Source: Conchocele bisecta
Lineage: Eukaryota; Mollusca; Bivalvia; Lucinida; Thyasiridae
Assembly: GCA_029237695.1 (NCBI GenBank)
Contig: CM055272.1
Span: 35,536,791-35,600,790 of the forward strand
Direction of reading: 5' to 3'
Length of the DNA stretch: 64,000 bases
Positions within the stretch are counted from its first letter, which is position 1, and every line of letters starts with the position of its first letter. The notes beneath the pieces are model-generated. The model made no database searches and was not told the origin of the DNA. It was given only the letters and a program-made list of their open reading frames with translations. Shown in pieces: positions 24,605-33,880 of the stretch. The translations under genes were made by a program, and so were the position numbers.

Positions 24605-25495
24605 AATGTTAGTAATAACTTACAAATGTCTTATTGTAGCAACATTTCCATTGGGGACGCCTGCAATCCACGTCTGTCGCTGTCCGACGATGGCATTTAG
24701 CACGGTAATGGTTCATTCATCACATTTGTTTCTCACAGCAATTCTTAACGACGTATACACCATTGAATGTATGTCTTGTTTAGTGACAGAGTTACATAAA
24801 CGTGGTGCAGTTGAATTGAACGAAATGTTTAAGTTTCAGCAATGTTCCAAAGTTTTATATAATTTGTAGACAAAATTATGTGGGGTATCATTACTTTACG
24901 TCTTTAGTAAACTGTTCACGGTCTTCAGTGTACGAGTACCACAATGAAGTTGGACCATGCACGCAATACAATGGATACATTTACCTATTTAGCACATATT
25001 ACAGTGATATTGTATGTTGATGTAAGCCATTTATTAAATTTTTTGGACAAACAAATAGATTTACTGCACTTGTTTCGCGCCTTGAAAATATAGCCTCCAA
25101 TAAAAAAGTAAAACATTATTATTTAATAATTATGCTTAAAATTTCTGCTTTTCGACAATTACATTATCTGTCATAAATAACAAAAATAATGATGCATTCC
25201 ACACAACGCTTAATAACTTTAATAAACGCATTACATTGTTAGAGATTAAGTCTTTATATTTTCTATTTTTAGACAGGTGTATTCGATTTAAGCACGTGGG
25301 TAAACGGTGGCGTTTGAAACTTAAACATCAGAGATCCACCGACGTTGAACGTGTGCTAAAGCTAAGCACGCTTGTTCTAAACTAAAACGGGTAAACACGT
25401 CTAAACACCACGAAAATAGCGACGTTTAGAAAGTAAACGGCGTAGGATGGTCCGTGTTTATATTAAGAACATCTACAGAACACGTCAGGTAAGGA
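24605..25495. other. No recognised gene; AAACAC-rich zone at its right end
   Basis: AT-rich sequence up to about 25285, then AAACAC/ACGT-rich DNA (GGGTAAACGGTGGCGTTT, GGGTAAACACGTCTAAACAC) resembling 9945-10400. A frame at 24471-24869 has no domain signal and partly overlaps the MITE. Confidence 0.4.
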
Positions 25496-25512
25496 GCAGA
25501 AACGCGCTACTA
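25496..25512 (-). repeat. Right terminal inverted repeat of the 16 kb insertion
   Basis: The reverse complement reads TAGTAGCGCGTTTCTGC. It is followed by TA at 25513-25514, where the array sequence resumes. Confidence 0.7.
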
Positions 25513-25736
25513 TAGGTTATTTAAACGGTATTGTGAAAAGTGGAAGTGACTCGTCTCTCATAATTCTATATTGAAAGGCAACTGTGCATGTATATTATAT
25601 ACGTGTTATGTTGTGTGTTATCTTGTACATTTGATGAGCCGTAAAAAACAAGAAATAATATGTGAACACCATGCATTCCGTAGAAAAAAATATATCTACG
25701 TATAACAGCTTGAAATGTAATAATAAAAATTAATAC

Positions 25737-25835
25737 CTCTTGAGCGTAACTCTTCTACTGACGACGTCAACTGTGTTACGGTTTCATTTAGGTGTTCAAT
25801 GGTCTTAACAGCTTCATCCAGCGAGCTGTCAGTAT
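25737..25835 (-). CDS. Coiled-coil exon, unit 5 (99 nt)
   Basis: Minus-strand 33-codon symmetric exon (phase 1-1). The acceptor is ...CCTCAG|ATACTGAC and the donor AGAG|GTATTA. The peptide DTDSSLDEAVKTIEHLNETV continues with TQLTSSVEELRSR. One Ala-to-Ser change distinguishes it from the other copies. Leu, Ile and Val are spaced as in a short coiled coil. The 16 kb insertion at 9374-25512 would lie in the intron that follows this exon. Confidence 0.5.
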
Positions 25836-26256
25836 CTGAGGAACATACATGTGGCTGTGGCTGGAGATACGGGGCTTAACGCATTTCTGATCGGCGTTGC
25901 TCCTGATCAAATAGCACATTCCTGTAGACTGATAACGATCTAATTTGGTTATTAGAAGCATGACGGGTGTATCATTGATGCAATTATGGCGAACAGCGAA
26001 TATCCTGATCACACTGTGCGGATTCACAGTCTGAGCTGGATCGACACTGCTCGCAAAACCCATAAGCTCCATTTCTCCAGTCACAGCCAAAATTATGGAA
26101 TATATGTACATAAATGTGCAATCTCTATAAATCGAAAACCCTTGTAAGATCCCCTGATATCACTTCCTTTAGTCGATTTCACCAACAGTGTAACTGTCTG
26201 TTCCATGTTGTCCTGCCGACGCACTTTTGGCTATTAAACCTCAGAAATATGTAAAG

Positions 26257-26655
26257 GTAAGTACTTTTTCATCAATAACAAAAAAGTCACCCTCCCCAAA
26301 TTTATTTATTTGATGAAATTCCATTAAAGATTGAGTTAATAGGGAAAAAAACATTTTCCTATGGGAATTTAACGTGGGGGAAAGGAGAAGGAGCTGTGTG
26401 AGGATTTGGAAATTGACTCCGAAACCTGGTTAGATAGCAGCTTCGAAATGATGTATCGTAACTAAGAAAACGAAAGTTAGCTTTTAAAAATCTGTCCACA
26501 AATGAAAAATTATTTCTAAAAGTCTATTTTAGCCCTTATATTAAATTTCCATAGGAAAATATAATTTTCGCAATAAATTCAATATTTGACGGAATTTAAT
26601 CAAATAAATTTTTTAGGGAGGGTGACTTTTTTATTATTGATTTAAAAGTACTTAC
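26257..26655. mobile_element. MITE, GTAAGTACTTTTTC family (unit 5 copy)
   Basis: Copy in the displaced part of the array. It has lost a short internal stretch (GAGTAAAAAAACGAAAAC) near 26404, and its right end begins to decay (TTTAAAAGTACTTAC). Confidence 0.8.
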
Positions 26656-27045
26656 ATTTAAATAATTATCTCAGGTCAGCATCTGCTGGGAGCCTTGTAG
26701 TTCCAAACTCGAGGACAAAACTATTCGACGGTTCTTTCTCACACCACTCTGCTCCACAATTATGGAATTCGTTAAATCTGAGTATCAGGAATAGCAAAAC
26801 TTTCAATAAATTTAAAATGTCAACTAAACATTCAATAATTATACAATTCAATCTGAGTCGGTCGTGGTTTATGTTAATGTTAGTTGAATTCTTAGTTATT
26901 ATTTACGTCAGATTCTTACATGTATTTGTATATAATTGTCTATGCACTTGTTTTTAAATGTACTTATGTAGTGAGGGTGACAGGGTAGACTGGCCTTGGC
27001 CAACTGTGTCACCCTCGTTAAACAATGCATAAATAAATAAATACC
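26656..27045 (+). pseudogene. Non-LTR retrotransposon 3' end, unit 5
   Basis: Copy in the displaced array part, very close to unit 1 over the RT C-terminal block and tail. Confidence 0.7.
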
Positions 27046-27832
27046 AAAATATTCCATAATGGTATCTATTTTCACATCGACATTATATTAATCAGGTAAC
27101 TGTGTGTATTATAAAGTGCGCAAATGTAATTTTGTATGCGAATAAGGAAATAGAGGATATTCCATCGTACATTTTGAATAGCGGGAAATAATACACGAGT
27201 GTGCGTCGGCTTCTGCGTAAGAAACGAGTGAGCGCAGCGAACGAGTTGCTTGCACGGACGCCGATGGATACGAGTGTGAAAAATGCATTTTATAATGTTT
27301 CGGGGGCGTTTGTATCGGCATAGTATGTTTTTTTTCATATATCCACAGGAGTCCCGTGTCACAGAAGTGTCGATTTAGGAGCAGTAGTTCTGTGACATCC
27401 TGGGTTGATTGTGTTTGTCGATAACACGAGTATATATATTCATGTTCATGCATAGACATAAGAATGTGTACATGTATATATAGTCCGGAGTGTGTATGCA
27501 TGTAGCTCCATATTACGCAACAAGTATTGTAATGCTTATGTAAATGTCGAATGTCTTATCCTCTTCTATCGTGTTAGAAACCGTGCACATTTTCTGAGTG
27601 TGAACCTCTACATAGGTTATTTAAACAGTATTGTGATAAGTGGAAGTGACTCGTCTCTCATAATTCTATATTGAAAGGCAACTGTGCATGTATATTATAT
27701 TCGTGTTATGTTGTGTGTTATATTGTACTCTTGATGGGCCGTAAATAAACAAAGAAATAATATGTGAACACCATGTTTCCGTAGAAAAGGAATATATGTA
27801 ACAGCTTGAAATGTAATAATAAAAATGAATAC

Positions 27833-27898
27833 CTCTCGTCAACTGTGTTACGGTTTCGTTTAGGTGTTCAATGGTCTTGTCCAGGGCGCTGTTAGTAT
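27833..27898 (-). CDS. Coiled-coil exon, unit 6 (66 nt, shortened in frame)
   Basis: Minus-strand exon bounded by an acceptor TTCCTCAG| ahead of 27898 and a donor |GTATTC after 27833, phase 1 on both sides. It aligns to the 99-nt exon of the other units but lacks 9 nt and 24 nt. Both deletions are multiples of three, leaving 22 residues of the same heptad-like sequence (EHLNETVTQLT). It is the first coiled-coil exon met after the transmembrane exon at 30119-30320. Exon use is inferred from splice motifs and phase only. Confidence 0.5.
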
Positions 27899-28009
27899 CT
27901 GAGGAATATACAAGTGGCTGTGGCTGGATAAATGGGACTTAAGGGATTTATGACCAGGGTGGCTCCTGATTAAATGGCACACTCCTGTAGTCAAATAACG
28001 TTGTCACTC

Positions 28010-28160
28010 CTGTAGTCAAATTTCATTGATGCAATGGCGAACAGAGAAGATCCTGATCAGACTGCGCGGATTCACCGGCTGAGCTGGATTTACAGTGGTC
28101 GCAAGAACACACAAGCCCCATTTCTCCAATCACGGCCAACATTATGGAATACGTGTACAG
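28010..28160. repeat. Dispersed GATCAG...GGTCGCAAG repeat fragment
   Basis: AGAAGATCCTGATCAGACTG and the following ACTGGTCGCAAG-like and CCCATTTCTCCA motifs mark the family. Here it forms the decayed end of array unit 6. Confidence 0.55.
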
Positions 28161-28375
28161 AAACTATTTTATTTCATTAAATAAAAATATGTATGAATCT
28201 ATGCATAATTTGAAGCTAGATAAGTATACTGAGCAATCTTTTTTTTTTTTTTTTATATTTACTTGTATTTTCTGTTTAGTCACAAACATACATGTTACAT
28301 AATAAGAAATATATACACTGGAGTGTACATGACAGCAGGGTACGAGTCTACTTTATTTCAATTATTTTAAGACTA

Positions 28376-28437
28376 TGGAATCTCACTATACCGAACACCA
28401 CGGGTACCATCGGAGATTTCGGTATAGCGAGGTTCCA
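28376..28437. mobile_element. Small hairpin MITE (TGGAATCTCACTATACCGA)
   Basis: TGGAATCTCACTATACCGA pairs with TCGGTATAGCGAGGTTCCA across a ~24 nt spacer. It resembles solo mariner/pogo-type end pairs; no TA duplication is clear. Confidence 0.6.
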
Positions 28438-28544
28438 CAATACATATCATGTACCTCAAAGCCCAGCTCTTCCAACAGGTTCATGCTGTGGCCCTGACAG
28501 CTGTTGATTGATTGCTTACGTTGGAAAACACACTATACTACTGA

Positions 28545-28690
28545 GTCCTAATTATGAGTTACTAAGTCCTAATTAGGAGATACTAACTCCTAATTAGGAG
28601 ATATTATCTCATAATTAGGAGATACTAACTCATAATTAGGAGATACTATATTTTAGCATTGACACCAGGACGGTTCCATATGTAATGGTG
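28545..28690. repeat. Short array of CTCCTAATTAGGAG palindromes and a partial MITE end
   Basis: Five to six ~20-bp units with the dyad CTAATTAGGAG, then TTTTAGCATTGACACCAGGA, an end sequence shared with the fuller element at 37375-37802. Confidence 0.75.
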
Positions 28691-28828
28691 TTAATGAGAT
28701 TTCAAGTGCGCATTGATTCGAGTTAACATAATGCGTGTATCGGCTTCCGTGAACTATCAGTTTAGAAAGTATGTTTTCACACATTTATATACAACTGATT
28801 TAATTTATTAATTGTGCCATCATTTAGT

Positions 28829-28874
28829 CTACTCATCTGGGTATCAATAACAAAATCAATAAGCTGCTGGACCA
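28829..28874 (+). CDS. Possible short coiled-coil exon, very uncertain
   Basis: An open plus-strand stretch (STHLGINNKINKLLDQ, continuing VNSAIAGYKRQLDL if unspliced) lies between an acceptor-like CATCATTTAG| and a donor-like GACCAG|GTGAAT. Leu/Ile spacing is coiled-coil-like. It is on the strand opposite to the transmembrane/coiled-coil gene, so it cannot belong to that model. It may be a fragment of another gene copy or chance. Confidence 0.15.
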
Positions 28875-29028
28875 GGTGAATTCGGCGATTGCAGGCTACA
28901 AGCGGCAACTTGATTTGACCGATACTGAGCACAGCTCAACCTCGACCGATCAACTCTTCCTTTTCATTTTTAGAATGAGAACGGATTACCTACTACGTAC
29001 GCTACATAATCACATGGCGGGACCTACT

Positions 29029-30081
29029 CACTATTTCACGAAACCTGCCCAATTTGTACGGCTATTTAAACAATGCAAAAACAATAGTTGTGTCCATAAT
29101 ATTAAATTATACAGTGCAACCTCTCTACAACAGCCACCCATGGGAAGAGGCAAAAGTGGCTGTTATAGAGAGGTGGCTGTTGTAGGGAGGTTAATGCTGA
29201 ATACAATTTTATCGTCTGATGTTTATTTATTTTCTTCAATAATTCTCAATAAAAACATGTTTTGACAGCATTTTAGAATCATTTCCAATGGAAATGATTC
29301 TAAAATGCTGTCAAAACATGTTTTTATTGAGAAAGAATGCAAAATCAACATCAAAAGACAATGCTCATGCTCAGCAGTGCAAGGGTTAGATATAGAGGAA
29401 ATCATCCATTTGGGATATAAAATAGCGGCTGTTACAGAGAGGTGGCTGTTGTAAAGAGGTGGCCGTTCGTGGAGGTTCGACTGTAGCAACATTTATGAAT
29501 GAGCCTACTTTTTCTTTCGTGAAATTTGGTCCAATATGGATTTTATTGTGAAAAAACAATTTCCATATGTTAAATCTCCATAGACATCTCTACTCTAATT
29601 TCAGAAATATTGGACCGATTTTCAAAATGTAACTTGTTTTCTTAGTTAGATCATTTCCAAGCTATCTAACTAGGTTTCAGAATCAATTTCCAATGTTTCG
29701 GTTTTCGAATCCTCCTCCAAGTTCTCCCCCTCTTTTTTCACATGTTAAATTCACATTGAGAACTAATTTTTCGTAATCAAATCAATATTTGATCAAATTT
29801 CACAAATAAAAAGAAGGCTCATTCTTACATTTTGATAAAATTTAATATTTAAATTTAATATCATCGAAAAAACTATTCATTGTTTTAATGTCACTTTATT
29901 TTTATTAAATTTTCGACCACATGGTCTTTATCAAAATAGTGTGAAACTGTATTGGCAGTCGTACGTGACGTCCATATTGTAGCAGTAAACCGGATGTTAT
30001 GAGCCGGACGTCATGACATATTGAAATATTTGCATTTTTATATGGCAGTAAAATGTTGGCAGGTTTCATAAAACAGACAGT
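29029..30081. mobile_element. MITE of the TTTCACGAAACCTGCCCAA family with a nested mariner-like MITE
   Basis: The left end (CTATTTCACGAAACCTGCCC, 29031-29050) and right end (GTTGGCAGGTTTCATAAAACAGACAG at 30056-30080) are inverted. The body (29500-29900) matches 54315-54857 in reverse orientation (AAACATTGG, TCCTCCAAGTTCTCCCCCTC). A second MITE (29112-29483) sits inside it. Both flanks carry a ~33-bp near-repeat (GCATAATCACATGGCG at 30091-30106; CTACATAATCACATGGCG at 29002-29019). Confidence 0.75.
29112..29483. mobile_element. Mariner/pogo-like MITE with TA flanks (copy 1)
   Basis: TA|CAGTGCAACCTCTCTACAAC on the left and GGAGGTTCGACTG|TA on the right. Internal inverted sub-repeats repeat the GGTGGCTGTTGTAGGGAGG motif. 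A near-perfect palindrome CATTTTAGAATCATTTCC/GGAAATGATTCTAAAATG is at its centre. TA duplication and this end type fit the Tc1-mariner superfamily. Confidence 0.85.
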
Positions 30082-30118
30082 ATGTACGTTGCATAATCAC
30101 ATGGCGAGATGTACCTAC

Positions 30119-30320
30119 CTTGCGCACGTATACCTATGACTACAACAACAACAGCTACAGCAACTATACACGCCCCGATAATTCCAAATCCGACCAGTTC
30201 CAATTTCCGTCTCGCTGCATTTACCGGTCCATTATTAGTGGCACTCGTATTATCACAAACAGGTCCCGTTGCCTGTTCTTCCACTACCTCCGATGAGCTG
30301 GACATCTCAAACATTGACAT
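30119..30320 (-). CDS. Transmembrane first coding exon of a probable C1q-like membrane gene
   Basis: Reading the minus strand, an ATG at 30320 opens 67 codons plus one base, then meets a donor CAAG|GTAGGT at 30113-30118 (phase 1). The peptide starts MSMFEMSSSSEVVEEQ and has a ~37-residue acidic, Ser-rich cytosolic-type head with one NTS sequon. A basic RRK at residues 37-39 precedes a strong hydrophobic segment at about residues 42-64 (Ile/Val/Ala-rich). This is the layout of a type II membrane protein anchor. The phase-1 donor fits the phase-1 acceptors of the coiled-coil exons at 27898, 25835, 7358, 5022, 2675 and 339, which lie downstream on the same strand. Membrane anchor plus coiled coil plus a terminal C1q head is a known bivalve C1q-domain architecture; the head itself would lie left of the window, so this is inference. 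The opposite-strand frame over it looks like a shadow. Confidence 0.55.
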
Positions 30321-30522
30321 GATGACGGTCACAAATTACATTTAAAACTGAGTTGTTATGTTACGAATTGTGTAAGTCCGATACGTGTATAACATGATAC
30401 AATGATCATATTTTTTATGTAATATGACTTAAAACGTAGTGTATAAAATAACGAGGTGGGATGGTTGATTACACGCGCGATTATTCTATATTATCTTATA
30501 TTTAGGTTATGAGACGGTTAGT

Positions 30523-30533
30523 TTAAGTCTCTG

Positions 30534-30602
<69 letters not shown>
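30523..30602. repeat. (TC)n microsatellite
   Basis: About 33 uninterrupted TC dinucleotides from 30536 to 30601 after an imperfect start. Confidence 0.97.
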
Positions 30603-30604
<2 letters not shown>

Positions 30605-30839
30605 AACCCATGCCTCACAGATACATGAAAACATACATACAAGCCATGAAGATGCATTTGCTGCGCCATATTTCATCAAAATAAGTTGCCTATTAAGGAC
30701 AATATCAAATAATGCTTACTTTGGAGTGGGCGCGTTGTTGTTGTAACCGCGTGATCATGCACCTTGACACTATACCGGGTATGGGATGATTTAGGACCAA
30801 CTCCGAAGTTGACTCGCACAATGGAATTATGTGTTCATC

Positions 30840-30965
30840 TTGTGTTGACGGCAAACATGACAGAATGACGAACAGCGTATGCCCTGATCAGACTGCGCAT
30901 ATCTGGGTCTACGCTACGATAGGTCCATTGTGCCAGGCTGCGGACCCGACATCTTTCGGTATCAA
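30840..30965. repeat. Dispersed GATCAG repeat fragment
   Basis: ACGAACAGCGTATGCCCTGA, TCAGACTGCGCATATCTGGG and TCTACGCT follow the usual order of the family. Confidence 0.55.
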
Positions 30966-31032
30966 TCACGTAGGGTAATCATTCCCTTCCGTGATCAGTG
31001 ATGCATCCAACACATGTTGTGGGATTTTTATA

Positions 31033-31398
31033 CAGTGCAACCTCTCTACAGCCACCCATGGGAAGACGCAAAACTGGCTGTGGTAGAGAGGTGGATGTTG
31101 TAGGGAGGTTAATGCGAATATTAAATTTTATCGTCTGATGTTTATTTATTTTCTTCGATAATTCTCACCAAATACATGCTTTGACAGCATTTTGGAATCA
31201 TTTCCAATGGAAATGATTCTAAAGTGCTATCAAAACATTTTTTTATTGAGAAAGAAAGCAAAAGCAACATCAGATGACAATTTTCATGCTCAGCAGTCTA
31301 AGGGTTAGACATAGAGGAAATCATCCATTTGGGATATAAAATAGCGGCTGTTACAGAGAGTGTGTTGTTGTGGAGAGGTGGGCGTTTGGGTTCGACTG
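31033..31398. mobile_element. Mariner/pogo-like MITE with TA flanks (copy 2)
   Basis: TA|CAGTGCAACCTCTCTACAGC ... GGGTTCGACTG|TA; the same family and orientation as 29112-29483, including the central AATCATTTCCAATGGAAATG palindrome. It is slightly shorter by small deletions. Confidence 0.85.
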
Positions 31399-31439
31399 TA
31401 GTTATTGTTTAACACGGTCTAAAGATAGTATCTAATGTA

Positions 31440-31655
31440 CGGTGAAACCTCTCTAAACCGGACACCCTGGGAGATCCCCAGGGTATCCGGCTTAGAGAGG
31501 TTTCACCGTAAACCAGGCATTTGATCACTCTGAGCCGTAGTTGTGTGCTATGGGATTACGAACAGACATTATCACATGAGATAAACGACCAAGAAATTCA
31601 TCATAAATAAGATCACTGGTGCGTTCTTGATGTCCGGTTTAGAGAGGTTCCACTG
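31440..31655. mobile_element. Hairpin MITE (ACCTCTCTAAACCGGACA) with TA flanks plus a third arm
   Basis: 31440-31508 folds on itself: GGTGAAACCTCTCTAAACCG against CGGCTTAGAGAGGTTTCACC, with TA on each side. A further arm TGTCCGGTTTAGAGAGGTTC lies at 31631-31650. Either the outer pair (31440-31655) is the full element and the inner palindrome a rearrangement, or a solo end pair inserted beside a decayed element. Confidence 0.7.
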
Positions 31656-32045
31656 TTCATGTACTGTGATGATGTAAATCATGATCTGAGTTAGCAGACG
31701 ACTCAGACTGATCGGTTTGATATAGTCAGTAATAGTACTTCAAATGTCTATTAGGTCAACGACTACATATATAAGATAACACCAATGGTTTGAGATGCAT
31801 GCCTGGGATCTCAACTTCCTTCTTATTCAATAACCAAAGTTGCCTATGTATACACTGTATGTACTATTTACTGATGTCTTACTTAAGGAGAAGAATTCAC
31901 ATAAGCTCACACTGAGCTTGTTTTCTAATCCTTATTCACAATATCTGTCCATTTATGTTGACGTATACATGTATTCAATCTGAAATAATATATTGTTTAA
32001 ACTAAGTCACGTTTAAACATAAACATCCACCCACTCGATACTTAT

Positions 32046-32403
32046 ACTGTCTGTTTCACGAATCTAGCCCAAATGTTACGGATACATGTAATCCACAATG
32101 TAAAAAAATTCTGTATTGTTATATTATAGATAAATTTAAAACTGAGCCTTTATTTTATTTCGTGAAAATTGGTAAACAAAAATATATAATTACGCAAAAA
32201 GACTGTCCAGATCGCTTTTAAATGATCTAAGTAAGAAAACAAAAGTTAAATTTTGAAAATCGGTCAACTATTTCTGAAATTTAAAATAAATCTCCATGCT
32301 AAATCCCCATTATAAAAGATAACATTTATCGAAAAAATAAAATTGTTTCTGCATTGTTTATATATAGCCGTAAAATTTGGGCAGGTTTCGTGAAACAGAC
32401 AGT
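32046..32403. mobile_element. MITE of the ACTGTCTGTTTCACGAA family
   Basis: Left ACTGTCTGTTTCACGAATCT, right (reverse complement) ACTGTCTGTTTCACGAAACC followed by TGCCCAAATTTTACGGC. The interior is A/T-rich and shares AAGTAAGAAAACAAAAGTTA with its relatives at 29029-30081 and 54315-54857. Confidence 0.8.
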
Positions 32404-32426
32404 ATACTTTGCTTATCCTTTTGTCA

Positions 32427-32935
32427 TTAAAGGTACATGCCCACTCAGTAGGCACAGATCGTTCTTTAAATCAGCGACATCATCTGAGACATTTTCTTGA
32501 AAAATAAACATTCATTCACCATTTCCCCACGTATTGATTGGCATTATTATACATTTTATAGCAGATGTACATTTCCACACTATCAGGGGCGATAACCGTG
32601 TTTCCTTAAAATGTTAACTTACATTACTATTTAGTATCTGTATTTATTTATTTGATGTACAATGATGATACTTTATAATCTGTTGAAAATAGCATTGTCT
32701 CAGGTGACACATTTAATTAGCATAAATAATTAAAACATATCATATCTCATTTGCATATGAAAATAGCCTGATACCACCGCGAGTCACTATCAGTCAAATA
32801 CATATTACTAAATGATTATATTTGTATTGCGGGCATTGGTATTTTTTAGAACAGGTGGAATAGTGACACAATTATACACTTATTTAATTCCGATAAAGAA
32901 CATTTTGTGCCTACAGAGTGGGCATGTACCTTTAA
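32427..32935. mobile_element. piggyBac-like MITE with TTAA flanks (copy A)
   Basis: TTAA|AGGTACATGCCCACTC at 32427 and GAGTGGGCATGTACCT|TTAA ending 32935. The terminal repeats are 16 bp and perfect, the length is 509 bp and there is no coding frame. TTAA target choice is the hallmark of the piggyBac superfamily. A second copy is at 60321-60829. Confidence 0.85.
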
Positions 32936-32942
32936 CACATCT

Positions 32943-33185
32943 GGGGCCCGTTTCATTAAACTTCGTACGACTAAAATGTTCGTAAGTACAAAATTATGAT
33001 AGTCTGTAAATTTCACATTAACAGAGTTTTCTTGTAAACAATTATTGGATTTACATTTATTGAGCATAGGCTGCATATACAGCCTATGCTCAATAAATGT
33101 AAATCCATCAATTGAACTTTACAGACGATCCTAAATTTGCACTTGCGAATATTTTAGTCGTTGGAAGTGTAGTGAAACGGGCCCC
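32943..33185. mobile_element. Foldback MITE (GGGGCCCGTTTCA...) with central palindrome
   Basis: GGGGCCCGTTTCATTAAACT on the left is inverted at the right end (GTGAAACGGGCCCC). TACGACTAAAATGTTCGTAA pairs with GCGAATATTTTAGTCGTTGG. The centre has a perfect stem of ATTTACATTTATTGAGCATA and its complement. It begins 7 bp after the TTAA MITE. A truncated copy is at 53802-54005. Confidence 0.85.
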
Positions 33186-33880
33186 TGTGACCGACGTGTA
33201 TAATGGACGGGGTCAACGGAAAAGTGTGGGGGGGGGGGTGGGCTTAGCCCCTTTTTTAAATGACGCCTTCAATTCTTGAATTAATAAACTGGTAATATCC
33301 AGGCGCACGATAACTGTGGAATAATTGACTTTATTAATATATTAAAGTCTCATCAATGTACATATCACAAGATATTACTACATTAAACAGTAAAACAGTA
33401 CATTGTCATTCCGAATAAGAATTATAAGAGAATAGTCATATACATGCGACAAAATATACATGAGCCATTCATCTACTTGTCACTAGTATTTGAAACATGT
33501 AACTATTTGTAAAAATGCAATAAACCAATGGAGTTGCCCTTGTCACTGCGCTTATCCTGGTTAAAACAACCAGTGACAACGGAAACTGGTGTTGCGTTTA
33601 TTGCTAGTTTTTGTCTCTCCTGCATAGCTATCTTTTATCCTGACTGTTGTGGGATTACTCCGCTGTCTAAGAAAGTATTATAACCATTTGAATAAACCAC
33701 ATACGGAGATATATTTACAAAAGCAGTATGTTATGAAATGACTGTAAAATATATATATAATCTCAAATCAGATTTGAAATTAACTGATTAACAGTAACTA
33801 TGCAGGTGAGCGTAAAAGTAGTTCATCTGAAATATATCGATAGTTGCATTATATACACATGTAAAAGGAATACAAGCTAA

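Larger units (their letters stand above)
9374..25512. mobile_element. ~16.1 kb insertion with 17-bp TIRs and TA/ATA target duplication, splitting the 2.34 kb array
   Basis: Unit 4 runs to ...CCTCTACATA at 9373 and unit 5 resumes with TAGGTTATTT at 25513. The uninterrupted junction can be read at 27601-27620 (CCTCTACATAGGTTATTT), so the empty site is known and one TA (or ATA) is duplicated. The left end CAGTAGCGCTTTTCTGC (9374-9390) matches the reverse complement of the right end, TAGTAGCGCGTTTCTGC (25496-25512), at 15 of 17 positions. Inside there is a roughly nested symmetric order of inverted repeats around a satellite core. No transposase was recognised; the longest frame is the 176-codon one at 12092-12622. 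It could be a giant non-autonomous DNA element, or a smaller element grown by satellite expansion and nested insertions. Confidence 0.75.
25513..28160. repeat. Continuation of the 2.34 kb array: copy 5 and partial copy 6
   Basis: Sequence resumes with TAGGTTATTTAAACGG exactly where copy 4 broke off. Copy 5 (25513-27612) has a ~35-bp deletion in its MITE near 26404, a deletion of roughly 180 bp or more near 27335 and another near 27370. Copy 6 (27613 to about 28160) covers only the first quarter of the unit, is the most diverged copy, and ends in a degraded dispersed-repeat segment. Shared variants with copy 4 show that these copies were once contiguous with it. Confidence 0.9.
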
